From JAZUOT01 sp045604805 (GTDB lineage: Bacteria > Bacillota > Clostridia > Oscillospirales > Acutalibacteraceae), in assembly GCA_045604805.1 (NCBI GenBank), contig JAZUOT010000019.1:1-48232 (forward strand): a DNA stretch of 48,232 nucleotides, in the 5' to 3' direction. Both the position numbers and the translations under genes were made by a program. This document shows, piece after piece, positions 33,679 to 41,996 of the stretch; the first letter of the stretch is position 1, and each line of letters begins with the position of its first letter. The notes under the pieces were generated by a model, which saw only the letters and a list, made by a program, of their open reading frames with translations, had not been told where the DNA came from and did no database searches.

Positions 33679-35619
33679 ATGATCAAGAAAAATAAAAATA
33701 TTATTTTAAAACGCTGTGTGTTTATATCAGCACTATCACTTTGTGTTTGTATTTTATTTTCTGTGTACTTTAGCGCTAATATCAACGCTAAAGAAACGGA
33801 ATCGAAACTTAACGAGAATCAAATCTCAATAAAAACACCTCAGACTGTTTTTACTGGTAAAAACAAATCACAAACGAAAGATGGTAAGGGCTTAGGATAT
33901 AATTCTAGTGGGGTAGTGGACGTAAAAAAAACAGAAAAAAATAAATTAGAAGCTGCCGAATCTCTACCTCTAAAGTATGATTTAAGAAATATTAATGGTA
34001 AAAATTATGTTACCCCTGTAAAAAATCAAGGGGATTACGGTACATGTTGGGCTTTTGCTACGCTCTCATCAGCTGAATCTAATATATTAAGAAATGGTAT
34101 AGCTGGAGAAGTAGATTTATCTGAATGGCATTTAGCATATTTTCATTACTACCAAGATTATAATTTTGGGGATCCTCTCAGCAACCGTAAAACATCTAAA
34201 ATGTATTACCGAGGCACATACGGAGACGGCAATAAAGTACGAGGTGAATTAAGCTACTCAAACAACTACTTAATTGTAGGTGGAAGCGAACAAATGGCTT
34301 CTCGCACTTTAGCTGCATGGAAAGGTTTTGCAGCTGAACATAAGTTTAAATATTCTAGTATAAAAGATTGGAATTCAAGCATAAATAATAAAGAAGCTTA
34401 TAATAATAATGAATATCATCTTGACGATTCAATATGGGTTAACTATCCTAAAGTGCCTGATAATATTTCCAATACAGAAGTTAACAATAATTTCAAAAGA
34501 GACATAGCCGAGATTAAAAAGTGCATTAAAAATTATGGCGCAGGAACCATGAGTTTTTATTGGGATGACTATAACAAATATTACGATACAAGTACATGTG
34601 CTTATTATGGCAATGGTGGAGAAGATTCAAATCATGCTGTAAGCGTAGTTGGTTGGGATGATAGTTTTTCTAAGGATAATTTTAAAAGTACTTGTAAACC
34701 GCCATTCGACGGAGCATGGATACTAAAAAATTCTTTCGGTAAAGAATGGGGAAATGATGGTTATTTTTATCTTTCCTATTATGATGGTTCTATTAGCAAT
34801 GATGCATCGTATTTTATGACCGCGAAAAAAATATCAAATGGCGAAAAGAATTATCAATATGATGGTAGTGGCGGTAGTTCATATATAACTAGCGAAGGGA
34901 AAAAATTAGCAAAAGAAGCAAATGTTTTCGTGTCAGACAATAGTTATCAAAAACTAAGCTCGATAGCTTTAGAGTTAGGAAATACTGATACTACTATAAA
35001 CGCTTGGGTATACACAGATCTCCAAGACAAAACAAAACCCGAATCTGGTGTTAAAACAAAGATAATAAGCAATAAAAAGATAAGTCAGATGGGATACTAT
35101 ACTTTAGATTTAGATAAACATGTGAATGTAAAAATTGCACCAAATACTTTATTTTCTATAGTTGTAGAAAAACAAACAGCTAATGAAGATTTGTACATCC
35201 CACTGTCTGCAAATATGATTTTTTATGATCCTATAGATTCTATTTCCGCATCTAAAAATGATGGGTATTATGATTTCGGGGATGGTTTTCAGAATGTTAA
35301 AGATATAGATAAAGCTTTTGGAATAAATAATCCGGCTATAAGATTAAAAGCCCATACAGTAACTTCAAATTATACTATTACTACCAGTGCAGGCGTAGGT
35401 GGTAAAATCCTTTTTGAAGGTGGAAAGATAAGACAAAACAAAGTAACCATCAATAGTGGCTCAAATGCGACATTTAGAATATCGGCTAATAAGGGTTATG
35501 AAATAGCTAATGTTATTGTTGACGGGAAATCAATAGGTAAAAAGTCTTCATATACTTTTAAGGATGTTTCATCTGACCATTCAATTCGAGCAACATTTAA
35601 ATCAAATGGACGACGCTAG
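33679..35619 (+). CDS. Secreted papain-like (C1A) cysteine protease, short paralogue
   Basis: 646 residues, clearly paralogous to the protease at 323. It has a signal peptide (about 1-37), a prosegment with DGKGLGYN and a C1A domain (about 96-375) with Gln117, Cys123 in GTCWAFA, His319 in NHAVSVVGWDD and Asn351 in KNSFGKEWG (Phe where the paralogue has Trp). A lectin-like domain covers about 385-560, and a single InlB-like repeat (about 565-643) contains NKGYEIANVIVDGKSIGKK. It ends there, without the second InlB repeat or the ricin domains. ATG 33679 follows GAGGTG. It is probably an extracellular protease without glycan anchoring. Confidence 0.92.
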   Translation: MIKKNKNIILKRCVFISALSLCVCILFSVYFSANINAKETESKLNENQISIKTPQTVFTGKNKSQTKDGKGLGYNSSGVVDVKKTEKNKLEAAESLPLKYDLRNINGKNYVTPVKNQGDYGTCWAFATLSSAESNILRNGIAGEVDLSEWHLAYFHYYQDYNFGDPLSNRKTSKMYYRGTYGDGNKVRGELSYSNNYLIVGGSEQMASRTLAAWKGFAAEHKFKYSSIKDWNSSINNKEAYNNNEYHLDDSIWVNYPKVPDNISNTEVNNNFKRDIAEIKKCIKNYGAGTMSFYWDDYNKYYDTSTCAYYGNGGEDSNHAVSVVGWDDSFSKDNFKSTCKPPFDGAWILKNSFGKEWGNDGYFYLSYYDGSISNDASYFMTAKKISNGEKNYQYDGSGGSSYITSEGKKLAKEANVFVSDNSYQKLSSIALELGNTDTTINAWVYTDLQDKTKPESGVKTKIISNKKISQMGYYTLDLDKHVNVKIAPNTLFSIVVEKQTANEDLYIPLSANMIFYDPIDSISASKNDGYYDFGDGFQNVKDIDKAFGINNPAIRLKAHTVTSNYTITTSAGVGGKILFEGGKIRQNKVTINSGSNATFRISANKGYEIANVIVDGKSIGKKSSYTFKDVSSDHSIRATFKSNGRR

Positions 35620-35763
35620 GGTTTATATTAACGGTATGAATGTTGCATTTAGTGAGAACTTTTTGCCTTTTTGAGCAAAAAAAATTATTATCTATTAGAA
35701 TCTAAATATCTTGTAATTTTAGGATATATTGAAGAGTAGTATTAAGATGGGTGAGTTTGATAA

Positions 35764-36867
35764 ATGTTGCAGTTTGAAGAAATGAAGCTTTCTCTTGAAT
35801 CGTTAAATCCAGAACTGCTCAATCTCAAGGAAGCAATAAGTTATGAAAAAAGTTGCAAAAAAATAAGAGAATTAGAAAAAAAACAATCGGCTCAAGATTT
35901 CTGGAACGACAGCGAAAAATCTAAAAATGTGTTATCTGAACTTAAATTTTTAACATCTAGAGTCAAAGCATTTGACAAACTATACAGTAGCTACGAGGAC
36001 ACTTTGACTCTGATAGAAATAGCACTAGAAGAGGGAGATATTTCTTTACTTCCAGAGGCAAAAAAAGAATTTGAATATGTAACAACGGAGCTTGAGTCCC
36101 AAAAAATTGCTACTTTACTTTCCGGTGAATATGATTCAAACAATGCTATACTTACCTTCCATGCAGGAGCAGGAGGAACCGAAGCTCAAGATTGGGCTGA
36201 AATGCTGTATCGTATGTATTCCAGGTGGGCTGAAAGGCATGATTATTCTGTGAAACTGCTAGATTATCTTGACGGTGAAGAAGCAGGGCTTAAAAGTGCA
36301 ACGATCTTAATTGAAGGAACAAATGCATATGGCTATATGAAAAGTGAAGCCGGTGTTCACAGGCTTGTTAGGGTATCTCCTTTTGACGCATCCGGGCGAA
36401 GACACACCTCGTTTGCATCCATAGAAGTTATGCCTGAAATTGATAGTGATGTCAATGTCGAAATTTCTCCTGATGATATAAAAATGGATGTTTACAGAGC
36501 TAGCGGTGCCGGTGGACAAAAAGTCAACAAAACTTCGTCAGCGGTAAGGCTTACACATATACCTACGGGCATAGTTGTTTCATGCCAAGTAGAAAGAAGT
36601 CAACATCAAAATAGAGAAGTAGCTATGAAAATGTTGGTTTCTAAACTAGTAGAGATCAAAGAAAGGGAAAACTTAGAAAAAATCTCTGATATAAAAGGAA
36701 TTCAAAAGGAAATAGCCTGGGGTTCTCAGATACGTTCCTATATTTTTATGCCATATACTCTCGTAAAAGATCATAGAACTAATTATGAAATCGGAAATAT
36801 TAATGCAGTTATGGATGGGGATATTGATGGTTTTATAAATGCTTACTTGAAATATTCCCAAATATGA
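35764..36867 (+). CDS. prfB: Peptide chain release factor 2
   Basis: 367 residues in one uninterrupted frame. RF2-specific SPF motif (VSPFDASGRRHTSFAS) reads UGA/UAA; the universal GGQ motif is in SGAGGQKVNKTSSAVRL and contacts the peptidyl-transferase centre. The start MLQFEEMKLSLESLNPELL follows GGGTGAG. No programmed-frameshift site (CTTTGA with upstream SD) is present, so the autoregulated frameshift found in many bacteria is missing here. Confidence 0.96.
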   Translation: MLQFEEMKLSLESLNPELLNLKEAISYEKSCKKIRELEKKQSAQDFWNDSEKSKNVLSELKFLTSRVKAFDKLYSSYEDTLTLIEIALEEGDISLLPEAKKEFEYVTTELESQKIATLLSGEYDSNNAILTFHAGAGGTEAQDWAEMLYRMYSRWAERHDYSVKLLDYLDGEEAGLKSATILIEGTNAYGYMKSEAGVHRLVRVSPFDASGRRHTSFASIEVMPEIDSDVNVEISPDDIKMDVYRASGAGGQKVNKTSSAVRLTHIPTGIVVSCQVERSQHQNREVAMKMLVSKLVEIKERENLEKISDIKGIQKEIAWGSQIRSYIFMPYTLVKDHRTNYEIGNINAVMDGDIDGFINAYLKYSQI

Positions 36868-36935
36868 CTAACTAGTTTGTAGCCGCTTCAAATTAGACAG
36901 ACTAAAAAATTAATTTAATAATTTTATATAAGATG

Positions 36936-36972
36936 TGGTAGAGTATGGGGTACATTTTCTCATACTCTACCA
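36936..36972. terminator. Bidirectional terminator between prfB and cotJC
   Basis: A perfect 12-bp stem (36936-36947 with 36961-36972, TGGTAGAGTATG and its complement) lies between converging genes, with T-rich sequence on both sides. Confidence 0.8.
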
Positions 36973-36990
36973 TGTGTTTGTGCATGTTTG

Positions 36991-37617
36991 CTATTTATTG
37001 TTTCTTCTTCTTGGCTGTTTTATAGGATCATAAGAAGGATTAAATGCGTAGAAATTTTTACTATTGAGCTTATCAGTAGCAATTCTGAGACCTTCTCCGA
37101 ATCTCTGATAATGAACAATTTCGCGCTGTCTCAAAAAACGGATCGGATCTTTAACATCAGGATCGTCGCAAAAACGCAGAATATTATCATAAGTTGTTCT
37201 AGCTTTTTGTTCTGCTGCAAGATCTTCGTGCAAATCTGTTATCGTATCTCCTTTGACCGCCATAGCGTATGCATTGTATGGCACACCACTTGCGCTTACC
37301 GGATAAACGCCAACAGTGTGGTCAACGAAATAATCAGAAAAACCACCTTGTTTTATTTCTTCTTCTGTTAATCCTTTTGTGAGTTGATGCACAATTGCTC
37401 CGACTATCTCTAAGTGTGCTAATTCTTCGGTGCCTATATCTGTCAGTATCGCTTTTAGTTCGGGATATGGCATACTGTACCTCTGACTTAGGTATCTGAG
37501 TGATGCACCCAATTCACCATCAGGTCCACCATATTGGCTAATTATCATTTTAGCTAATTTAGCATTTGGCCTTGTTATATTTACTGGATACTGTAATTTT
37601 TTTTCATACGCCCACAT
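36991..37617 (-). CDS. cotJC: Spore coat protein CotJC (manganese catalase family)
   Basis: 208 residues, starting MWAYEKKLQYPVNIT. It belongs to the ferritin-like dimanganese catalase family: GGPDGELGASLRYLSQRY, IGTEELAHLEIVGAIVHQL and the later DLAAEQKART region supply the Glu and His ligands of the metal pair, and REIVHYQRFGE carries the last ones. In B. subtilis CotJC is a spore-coat component. It is third in the cotJA-cotJB-cotJC operon, and AGGAGGT sits in the 3-nt gap region before ATG. Its presence marks an endospore former. Confidence 0.95.
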   Translation of the reverse strand: MWAYEKKLQYPVNITRPNAKLAKMIISQYGGPDGELGASLRYLSQRYSMPYPELKAILTDIGTEELAHLEIVGAIVHQLTKGLTEEEIKQGGFSDYFVDHTVGVYPVSASGVPYNAYAMAVKGDTITDLHEDLAAEQKARTTYDNILRFCDDPDVKDPIRFLRQREIVHYQRFGEGLRIATDKLNSKNFYAFNPSYDPIKQPRRRNNK

Positions 37618-37620
37618 GAA

Positions 37621-37872
37621 TCATACCTCCTCGTTGTCCCATGGCCACGGATTGCTTATCCATGCCCATTGGTTTCTTTCGTCTGTTTTTTGGGTTATCG
37701 GACCAAATTTACTAATAAAATCTTGCTTCAAAGCAGCTAATTTTTGGGCACATTCATCTAACTTTTTTGCTGTTGCAGTATCAAAAGGGTGTGAATCCAG
37801 ATACATATGAAGCTCTAAAACCGAGAAATCATACTCTGCTATCTGTCTTAAAAGTTTATTCCTTTCAGTCAT
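37621..37872 (-). CDS. cotJB: Spore coat protein CotJB
   Basis: 83 residues from ATG 37872 (MTERNKLLRQIAEYDFSVLE). CotJB family features are LELHMYLDSHPFD, the helical middle and an end WAWISNPWPWDNE. I selected this ATG because GGGGGA lies 7 nt upstream; the earlier in-frame starts at 37893 and 37878 are too close to or before it. The start overlaps the end of cotJA by 8 nt, so the genes are coupled. CotJB is needed for the small coat complex that includes CotJC. Confidence 0.93.
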   Translation of the reverse strand: MTERNKLLRQIAEYDFSVLELHMYLDSHPFDTATAKKLDECAQKLAALKQDFISKFGPITQKTDERNQWAWISNPWPWDNEEV

Positions 37873-38068
37873 TTTCATTTCCCCCTTTAGCACCCAAAAA
37901 CGGCTTATCTAAAACCGGAAATATTGTTCCCATAACAAGACCTTGCTGAGAACTATAAGTTTTAGCATTTTGCTGAAATGGCACATAGGCCATCGCATCT
38001 ACTGGGTTTTCTGGTAATGCCGATATACCATACTCTGCCTCTATTTTCATGAATAGCTTGTTATCCAT
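37865..38068 (-). CDS. cotJA: Spore coat associated protein CotJA
   Basis: 67 residues from ATG 38068, preceded by AAAGGAGAG on the minus strand; an ATG 33 nt earlier has no ribosome site. CotJA family features are AYVPFQQNAKTYSSQQGLVM and GTIFPVLDKPF. It is the first gene of the coat operon, which in B. subtilis is transcribed in the mother cell by sigma-E. I could not find a convincing sigma-E promoter by eye. The interval upstream contains a 42-bp palindrome. Confidence 0.93.
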   Translation of the reverse strand: MDNKLFMKIEAEYGISALPENPVDAMAYVPFQQNAKTYSSQQGLVMGTIFPVLDKPFLGAKGGNEND

Positions 38069-38246
38069 AAAAAAACTCTCCTTTCTATATGGGACTACCA
38101 TATATTATGCTTTTGGCATAGTATGTGTTATTTAATTTTTTAAATCATAATACTCAAATAAAAAAATCCCCACATTCTCATTTGGAAGTAAGAAGCAAAA
38201 ATATACAATAGAAATGTTTTAATTTTAAGGTTAGAGATATTTAGAC

Positions 38247-38288
38247 AATTGGGACATGCTTTATTTATAAATAAAGCATGTCCCAATT
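38247..38288. repeat. Perfect 42-bp palindrome
   Basis: 38247-38267 is exactly complementary to 38268-38288 with no spacer; the arm runs AATTGGGACATGC then TTTATTTA. There is no clear T-run on either side. It lies between cotJA and thiT in a 385-bp interval (38069-38453) without genes. It may act as a terminator for thiT or be a small mobile-element relic. Confidence 0.7.
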
Positions 38289-38453
38289 TACTACAATTTT
38301 AAGTTTTCTTAATAAAATTAATGGATGTATTAGCTTTTCTGATCTATTTTCTTAGTTAAAAAAAATCCTATCTGTTTTTTCCACAGAATAATACTGCTAT
38401 TTCTTATATTCCTTTATTTTTTACACTCAGCTCAGGCTTAGCAAAACGTAAAG

Positions 38454-39020
38454 TTAAATATTGAGTATATTCCTTACTTTTGTAAATCTTAGTAGCAATA
38501 TGGAAACCGCTATGGTTAATATTAATTCTGGAAGCAAATATGAGGCATTATACATGAAAGAGTAGGTATATACACTCATCCCATTAGCCCATTGCCCCCA
38601 GACAAATAAGCCTGTAATAAAGTGACAAATAAATCGTAACGAAATACATATTGTTATCCCAACATATATTCCTAAATATTTTATTTTATTGTTTGACAAG
38701 CCTTTTAAAGCCCCTGCTATTCCTAGTAAACCAAATGGCAAAATGTAGTCAAATAAGATTACGATAATTACTGTTAAAGCAGTTTTACACCATACAAATA
38801 CATTTCCAGAAATAAGATCAAAAAATAAATTATAGGCTGCAAACATACCAGCGGTAATAGTGCCTGTTTTAGCACCATATTTTATGCCAGAAAACATAAT
38901 TGGCAGCATACTGCAAAGTGTTACGCTTCCTCCCATAGGCATTTTATAAACTTTTACAAAACTTAATGCTATTGCCAATGCCAAAAATAAAGCATTCTCA
39001 GCATTTTTTATCGTTTTCAT
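38454..39020 (-). CDS. thiT: Energy-coupling factor thiamine transporter S component (ThiT)
   Basis: 188 residues with about six hydrophobic helices. Family features are MPMGGSVTLCSMLPIMFSGI (the PxGGS loop), GAKTGTITAGMFAAYNLFFD, ILPFGLLGIAGALKG, RFICHFITGLFVWGQWANG and YSFMYNASYLLPE. It binds thiamine and needs the shared EcfA/A'/T module encoded elsewhere. I see no TPP riboswitch in the short interval upstream (39021-39111). GGTGGGG lies 5' of ATG on the minus strand. Confidence 0.9.
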   Translation of the reverse strand: MKTIKNAENALFLALAIALSFVKVYKMPMGGSVTLCSMLPIMFSGIKYGAKTGTITAGMFAAYNLFFDLISGNVFVWCKTALTVIIVILFDYILPFGLLGIAGALKGLSNNKIKYLGIYVGITICISLRFICHFITGLFVWGQWANGMSVYTYSFMYNASYLLPELILTIAVSILLLRFTKVRNILNI

Positions 39021-39045
39021 TGAATTTCCCCACCTTTTGCAATAT

Positions 39046-39087
39046 TTTAAAAATAAAATAAAGGACAGAATTTAAAACTCCGCCCTC
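39046..39087 (-). terminator. Terminator after the PucR-ftsEX-M23 operon
   Basis: On the minus strand AGGGCGGAG (39087-39079) pairs with TTCTGTCCT (39070-39062) using three G-U pairs, followed by TTTATTTTATTTTT. Confidence 0.6.
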
Positions 39088-39111
39088 TTAAAATTCATCT
39101 GCAAAACATAG

Positions 39112-40350
39112 TTAAAAACTAACAAAACTAGATGGATTCAGACAACAACCAGTCCCATAGCCGAAACCTCTAGATATACTACTATAAACACCAAAGTGCA
39201 AATGATTTCCTGTAGAATAACCTGTACTACCAACACAACCTATTTGTTGTCCAGCTGATACTGTAGCACCCAAAGATGTCAATATCCTAGACATATGCGC
39301 ATACAGTGTATAATATGTGTTTCCTCCGATTTGATGACGTATTATTATGGAATTACCATATCCACTCAACCCACAGACTTTCACTACTTGTCCACTATTA
39401 GCTGCAAGCACTGGAGTCCCCAGAGGAGCTGCCAAATCTATACCTTCGTGTGGTTTTGAGTGAACGCTATCAGTAGTACCCCAACCAGCAGAAATACGAT
39501 AACCACCAGCAATCGGTCTGACCCACCCGCCAGCTGAAGGGGTGGGGACAACTGGTACAGGATTGCCAGAAAAACCTCCTGAATATGTCTCAGATGATTT
39601 TGCAGCGCTTTCTTTTCTTCTCTGTTCTGCTAATTCTTCTTGTTTTATAAAATCAGCTAATTCCTTGTCAACTTGATCTATATCTACTTCTAATTCATTT
39701 TGTTTATTTTGAAGAATATCAACTTGTATTTGACTTTCATCAGAAAGCTTTTTTAACTCATCATACTGGGTTTGCTTTTCCTTTTCTATTTGAACCAATT
39801 CGTTTTGCTTAGCACCTAATTCCGAACTTTTTTTCTGCATGTCAGATATATCACTATTCATACCTTCTATAGCAACATTCCTGTTCTCGACAACAAAATT
39901 TAGAATTGAAACTTTGTCGAACAAATCAGAAATATTATCATTGCTGAGCAAAACATCTATAAACGAAACTCCGCCTGTTTTGTAGTCAACCACTATGCTT
40001 TGTTTTACTGATTCTTTATTTTCTCTGATTTTATTTCCCAAAGCAATGATATCATTTTGCAAGTCCGTTATTTGAGAATTGATAGATTCCATCTCTGCTT
40101 CAGTATTAGAGATTTGTTCCTGAACAAATGCTATTTGATTTTCATAGGCTTGATGCAAAGCTTGTGCATCTTGAGTATTTTTTTTTGCTTCTTCCAACTG
40201 AGCGCTTAGAATATTCTTTCTACTTTCAAGAGATGTTTTGTCAGATGCAGCTGAAATTGAGGGGACAAGTCCTCCGAAAATCAATGAAATAACAAAAACG
40301 GCAATAAAAATGCAAATTGATATTCTACTCAATAAACGATGCTTAGGCAA
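39112..40350 (-). CDS. Murein hydrolase activator/M23 peptidase with coiled coil (EnvC/PcsB-like)
   Basis: 412 residues from TTG 40350, preceded by AAGGAAG. A signal peptide (about 1-35, ending ISA) precedes a long coiled coil (about 37-255), a Pro-rich linker and a C-terminal LytM/M23 domain (about 275-412). Zinc ligands are visible: His301 and Asp305 in KPHEGIDLA, and His385 in GNHLHFG, with His352 in YAHMSR. Coiled-coil M23 proteins of this type are controlled by FtsEX. The start overlaps the ftsX stop, so the three form a module for septal or side-wall peptidoglycan cleavage. With all zinc ligands present it is probably an active endopeptidase. Confidence 0.92.
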   Translation of the reverse strand: MPKHRLLSRISICIFIAVFVISLIFGGLVPSISAASDKTSLESRKNILSAQLEEAKKNTQDAQALHQAYENQIAFVQEQISNTEAEMESINSQITDLQNDIIALGNKIRENKESVKQSIVVDYKTGGVSFIDVLLSNDNISDLFDKVSILNFVVENRNVAIEGMNSDISDMQKKSSELGAKQNELVQIEKEKQTQYDELKKLSDESQIQVDILQNKQNELEVDIDQVDKELADFIKQEELAEQRRKESAAKSSETYSGGFSGNPVPVVPTPSAGGWVRPIAGGYRISAGWGTTDSVHSKPHEGIDLAAPLGTPVLAANSGQVVKVCGLSGYGNSIIIRHQIGGNTYYTLYAHMSRILTSLGATVSAGQQIGCVGSTGYSTGNHLHFGVYSSISRGFGYGTGCCLNPSSFVSF

Positions 40351-41242
40351 CTAAAACACTTCCTTCTTTTTTTAAATAACGGTTTATAGAAATGATTCCG
40401 CCAGCCACACCAAACATAGCTCCAGCAAACAAAAAGGAAGGAATAATCACAGAAGAGAGTGAAGAGAAACTATAAACCGTCAAAGGAACTATCCTTACGA
40501 TAGCATCCATGACTGAATTGTACAGAACGGAAAGAACTGTAACAGAAAGTGCTGCTGAGATTAAACCAATTATGACTCCTTCGACAATGAATGGCATACG
40601 TATAAAGATATTTGTTGCACCAACAGATTTCATTATGCTTATCTCAAGTCTTCGATTGAACATAGTTATTTTAATGGTGTTAGAAATTATGAAAAGTGAA
40701 ACCGCCGCCATAAAAATAATCATCCATATCCCGACTTTTGAAATAAGGGAGTTAATTTTTGCAAGTTTGTTTGCTATATCACTTCTGTCGCTTATAGTAT
40801 CAACGTTCTCTACGGCTCTTACCTGTTCAATAGTCTTATCATAAAATTCTGGATCGAGAAGAGTTATTCTATAAGCATCTGGCAAAAAGTTGCCATCTTC
40901 CATTATCACATTGAATGACTGCCCAACCATTTGGGAGTACTGGCTCATAGCTTCATTTTTACTTACAAAATCACATGTTTTAATATTATCAATACCATAT
41001 ATTTGCTCTCCGGCCATTTTTACCTGTTCTTCTGTCGCATCAGTTGAAAGGTAAACAGTTATTACGTTACCATCACCAAGATTATCAATTACATTATTAA
41101 CTTCTACTATGAACAAAAATGCAGTACCAGTCATAAGTAAACAGGCAAACAACACGCATACTGAAGCCAGAGACATCATCCTGTTACTCCATACGTTTTT
41201 TATCCCTTCTCGCAAGAGGTATCTAAAAGAACTAAATAGCAT
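40343..41242 (-). CDS. ftsX: Cell division protein FtsX
   Basis: 299 residues from ATG 41242 (MLFSSFRYLLREGIKNVWSN). It has four transmembrane helices with a large extracellular loop after the first (about 55-165) and three helices at the C-terminus; motifs EISIMKSVGATNIFIRMPF and a terminal INRYLKKEG are typical. A longer frame from 41302 would lie inside ftsE and lacks support. ATG lies one base after the ftsE stop. GGGGGCG, which is also coding sequence of ftsE, lies 7 nt upstream and may serve as ribosome site. FtsX transmits ATPase state of FtsE to the M23 hydrolase. Confidence 0.95.
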   Translation of the reverse strand: MLFSSFRYLLREGIKNVWSNRMMSLASVCVLFACLLMTGTAFLFIVEVNNVIDNLGDGNVITVYLSTDATEEQVKMAGEQIYGIDNIKTCDFVSKNEAMSQYSQMVGQSFNVIMEDGNFLPDAYRITLLDPEFYDKTIEQVRAVENVDTISDRSDIANKLAKINSLISKVGIWMIIFMAAVSLFIISNTIKITMFNRRLEISIMKSVGATNIFIRMPFIVEGVIIGLISAALSVTVLSVLYNSVMDAIVRIVPLTVYSFSSLSSVIIPSFLFAGAMFGVAGGIISINRYLKKEGSVLVA

Positions 41243-41243
41243 G

Positions 41244-41945
41244 CTAATTCGCCCCCACCAACTGGTCACCAACGGAAGACATATCATCACTATCGGCAAC
41301 AAGATTACCTTGATTTATTTCAATTATTCTCTTTTGGAAGCGCTTTACTAAACCATGAGCATGAGTAACCATAAGAACCGTAGTACCTCTGCGGTTTATC
41401 TCATTTAGTAAATCTACTATTTCGAAAGACATCACAGGATCAACATTACCAGTAGGTTCATCTGCAATTATCATGGAAGGATTATTTACTAAAGCTCTTG
41501 CCAAACCAACACGTTGACGCTCTCCACCGGAAATTTCTGAAGGAAAATTTTTAGCCTTGTGGGCTAATCCAACCAAATCGAGTATGTAGGGAACTCTTTT
41601 TCTTATACTTTGATATGATGCACCGGTGACATGCATTGCAAAAGCAACATTTTCGTATATGTTCATTTTTTCTATTATTCTAAAATCTTGAAAAACGATT
41701 CCCATGGTTCTTCTTAGATATGGAATTTCTTTTTTCTTTATCTTGGAAAGTTCTCGACCATTGACAATTATCTCACCACTTGTGGGAGGTTCTTCTTTAA
41801 TTATAAGCTTAAGGAAGGTGCTTTTTCCTGCACCGGAAGCTCCAACTATAAAGACAAATTCTCCTTTATCTATACTCAGACTAAGGTTATTTAAAGCTAC
41901 AGTCCCATTTTCGTAAACCTTACTAACATTTTTGAATTCAATCAT
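41244..41945 (-). CDS. ftsE: Cell division ATP-binding protein FtsE
   Basis: 233 residues from ATG 41945 (MIEFKNVSKVYENGTVALNN). It is an ABC ATPase with Walker A GASGAGKST, Q-loop VFQDFRI, signature SGGERQR, Walker B MIIADEPTGNVDP and switch His in VTHAH. It partners FtsX. A TTG at 41963 lies inside the GAGGAA ribosome site, so I use the ATG 10 nt after it. It is the second gene after the PucR-type regulator. Confidence 0.95.
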   Translation of the reverse strand: MIEFKNVSKVYENGTVALNNLSLSIDKGEFVFIVGASGAGKSTFLKLIIKEEPPTSGEIIVNGRELSKIKKKEIPYLRRTMGIVFQDFRIIEKMNIYENVAFAMHVTGASYQSIRKRVPYILDLVGLAHKAKNFPSEISGGERQRVGLARALVNNPSMIIADEPTGNVDPVMSFEIVDLLNEINRRGTTVLMVTHAHGLVKRFQKRIIEINQGNLVADSDDMSSVGDQLVGAN

Positions 41946-41996
41946 ATAAACACTATTCCTCAAAAGTCATCCATGCAACATATTTTTGCAAAATTC

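Noticed and set aside
35764..36867. Programmed frameshift in prfB
   Set aside because: The gene is open in one frame from a well-placed ATG, and no CTTTGA slip site or upstream in-frame stop was found.
39021..39111. TPP riboswitch before thiT
   Set aside because: The interval is short, and I see neither the CTGAGA-type motif nor the paired stems; it mainly holds the terminator of the upstream operon.
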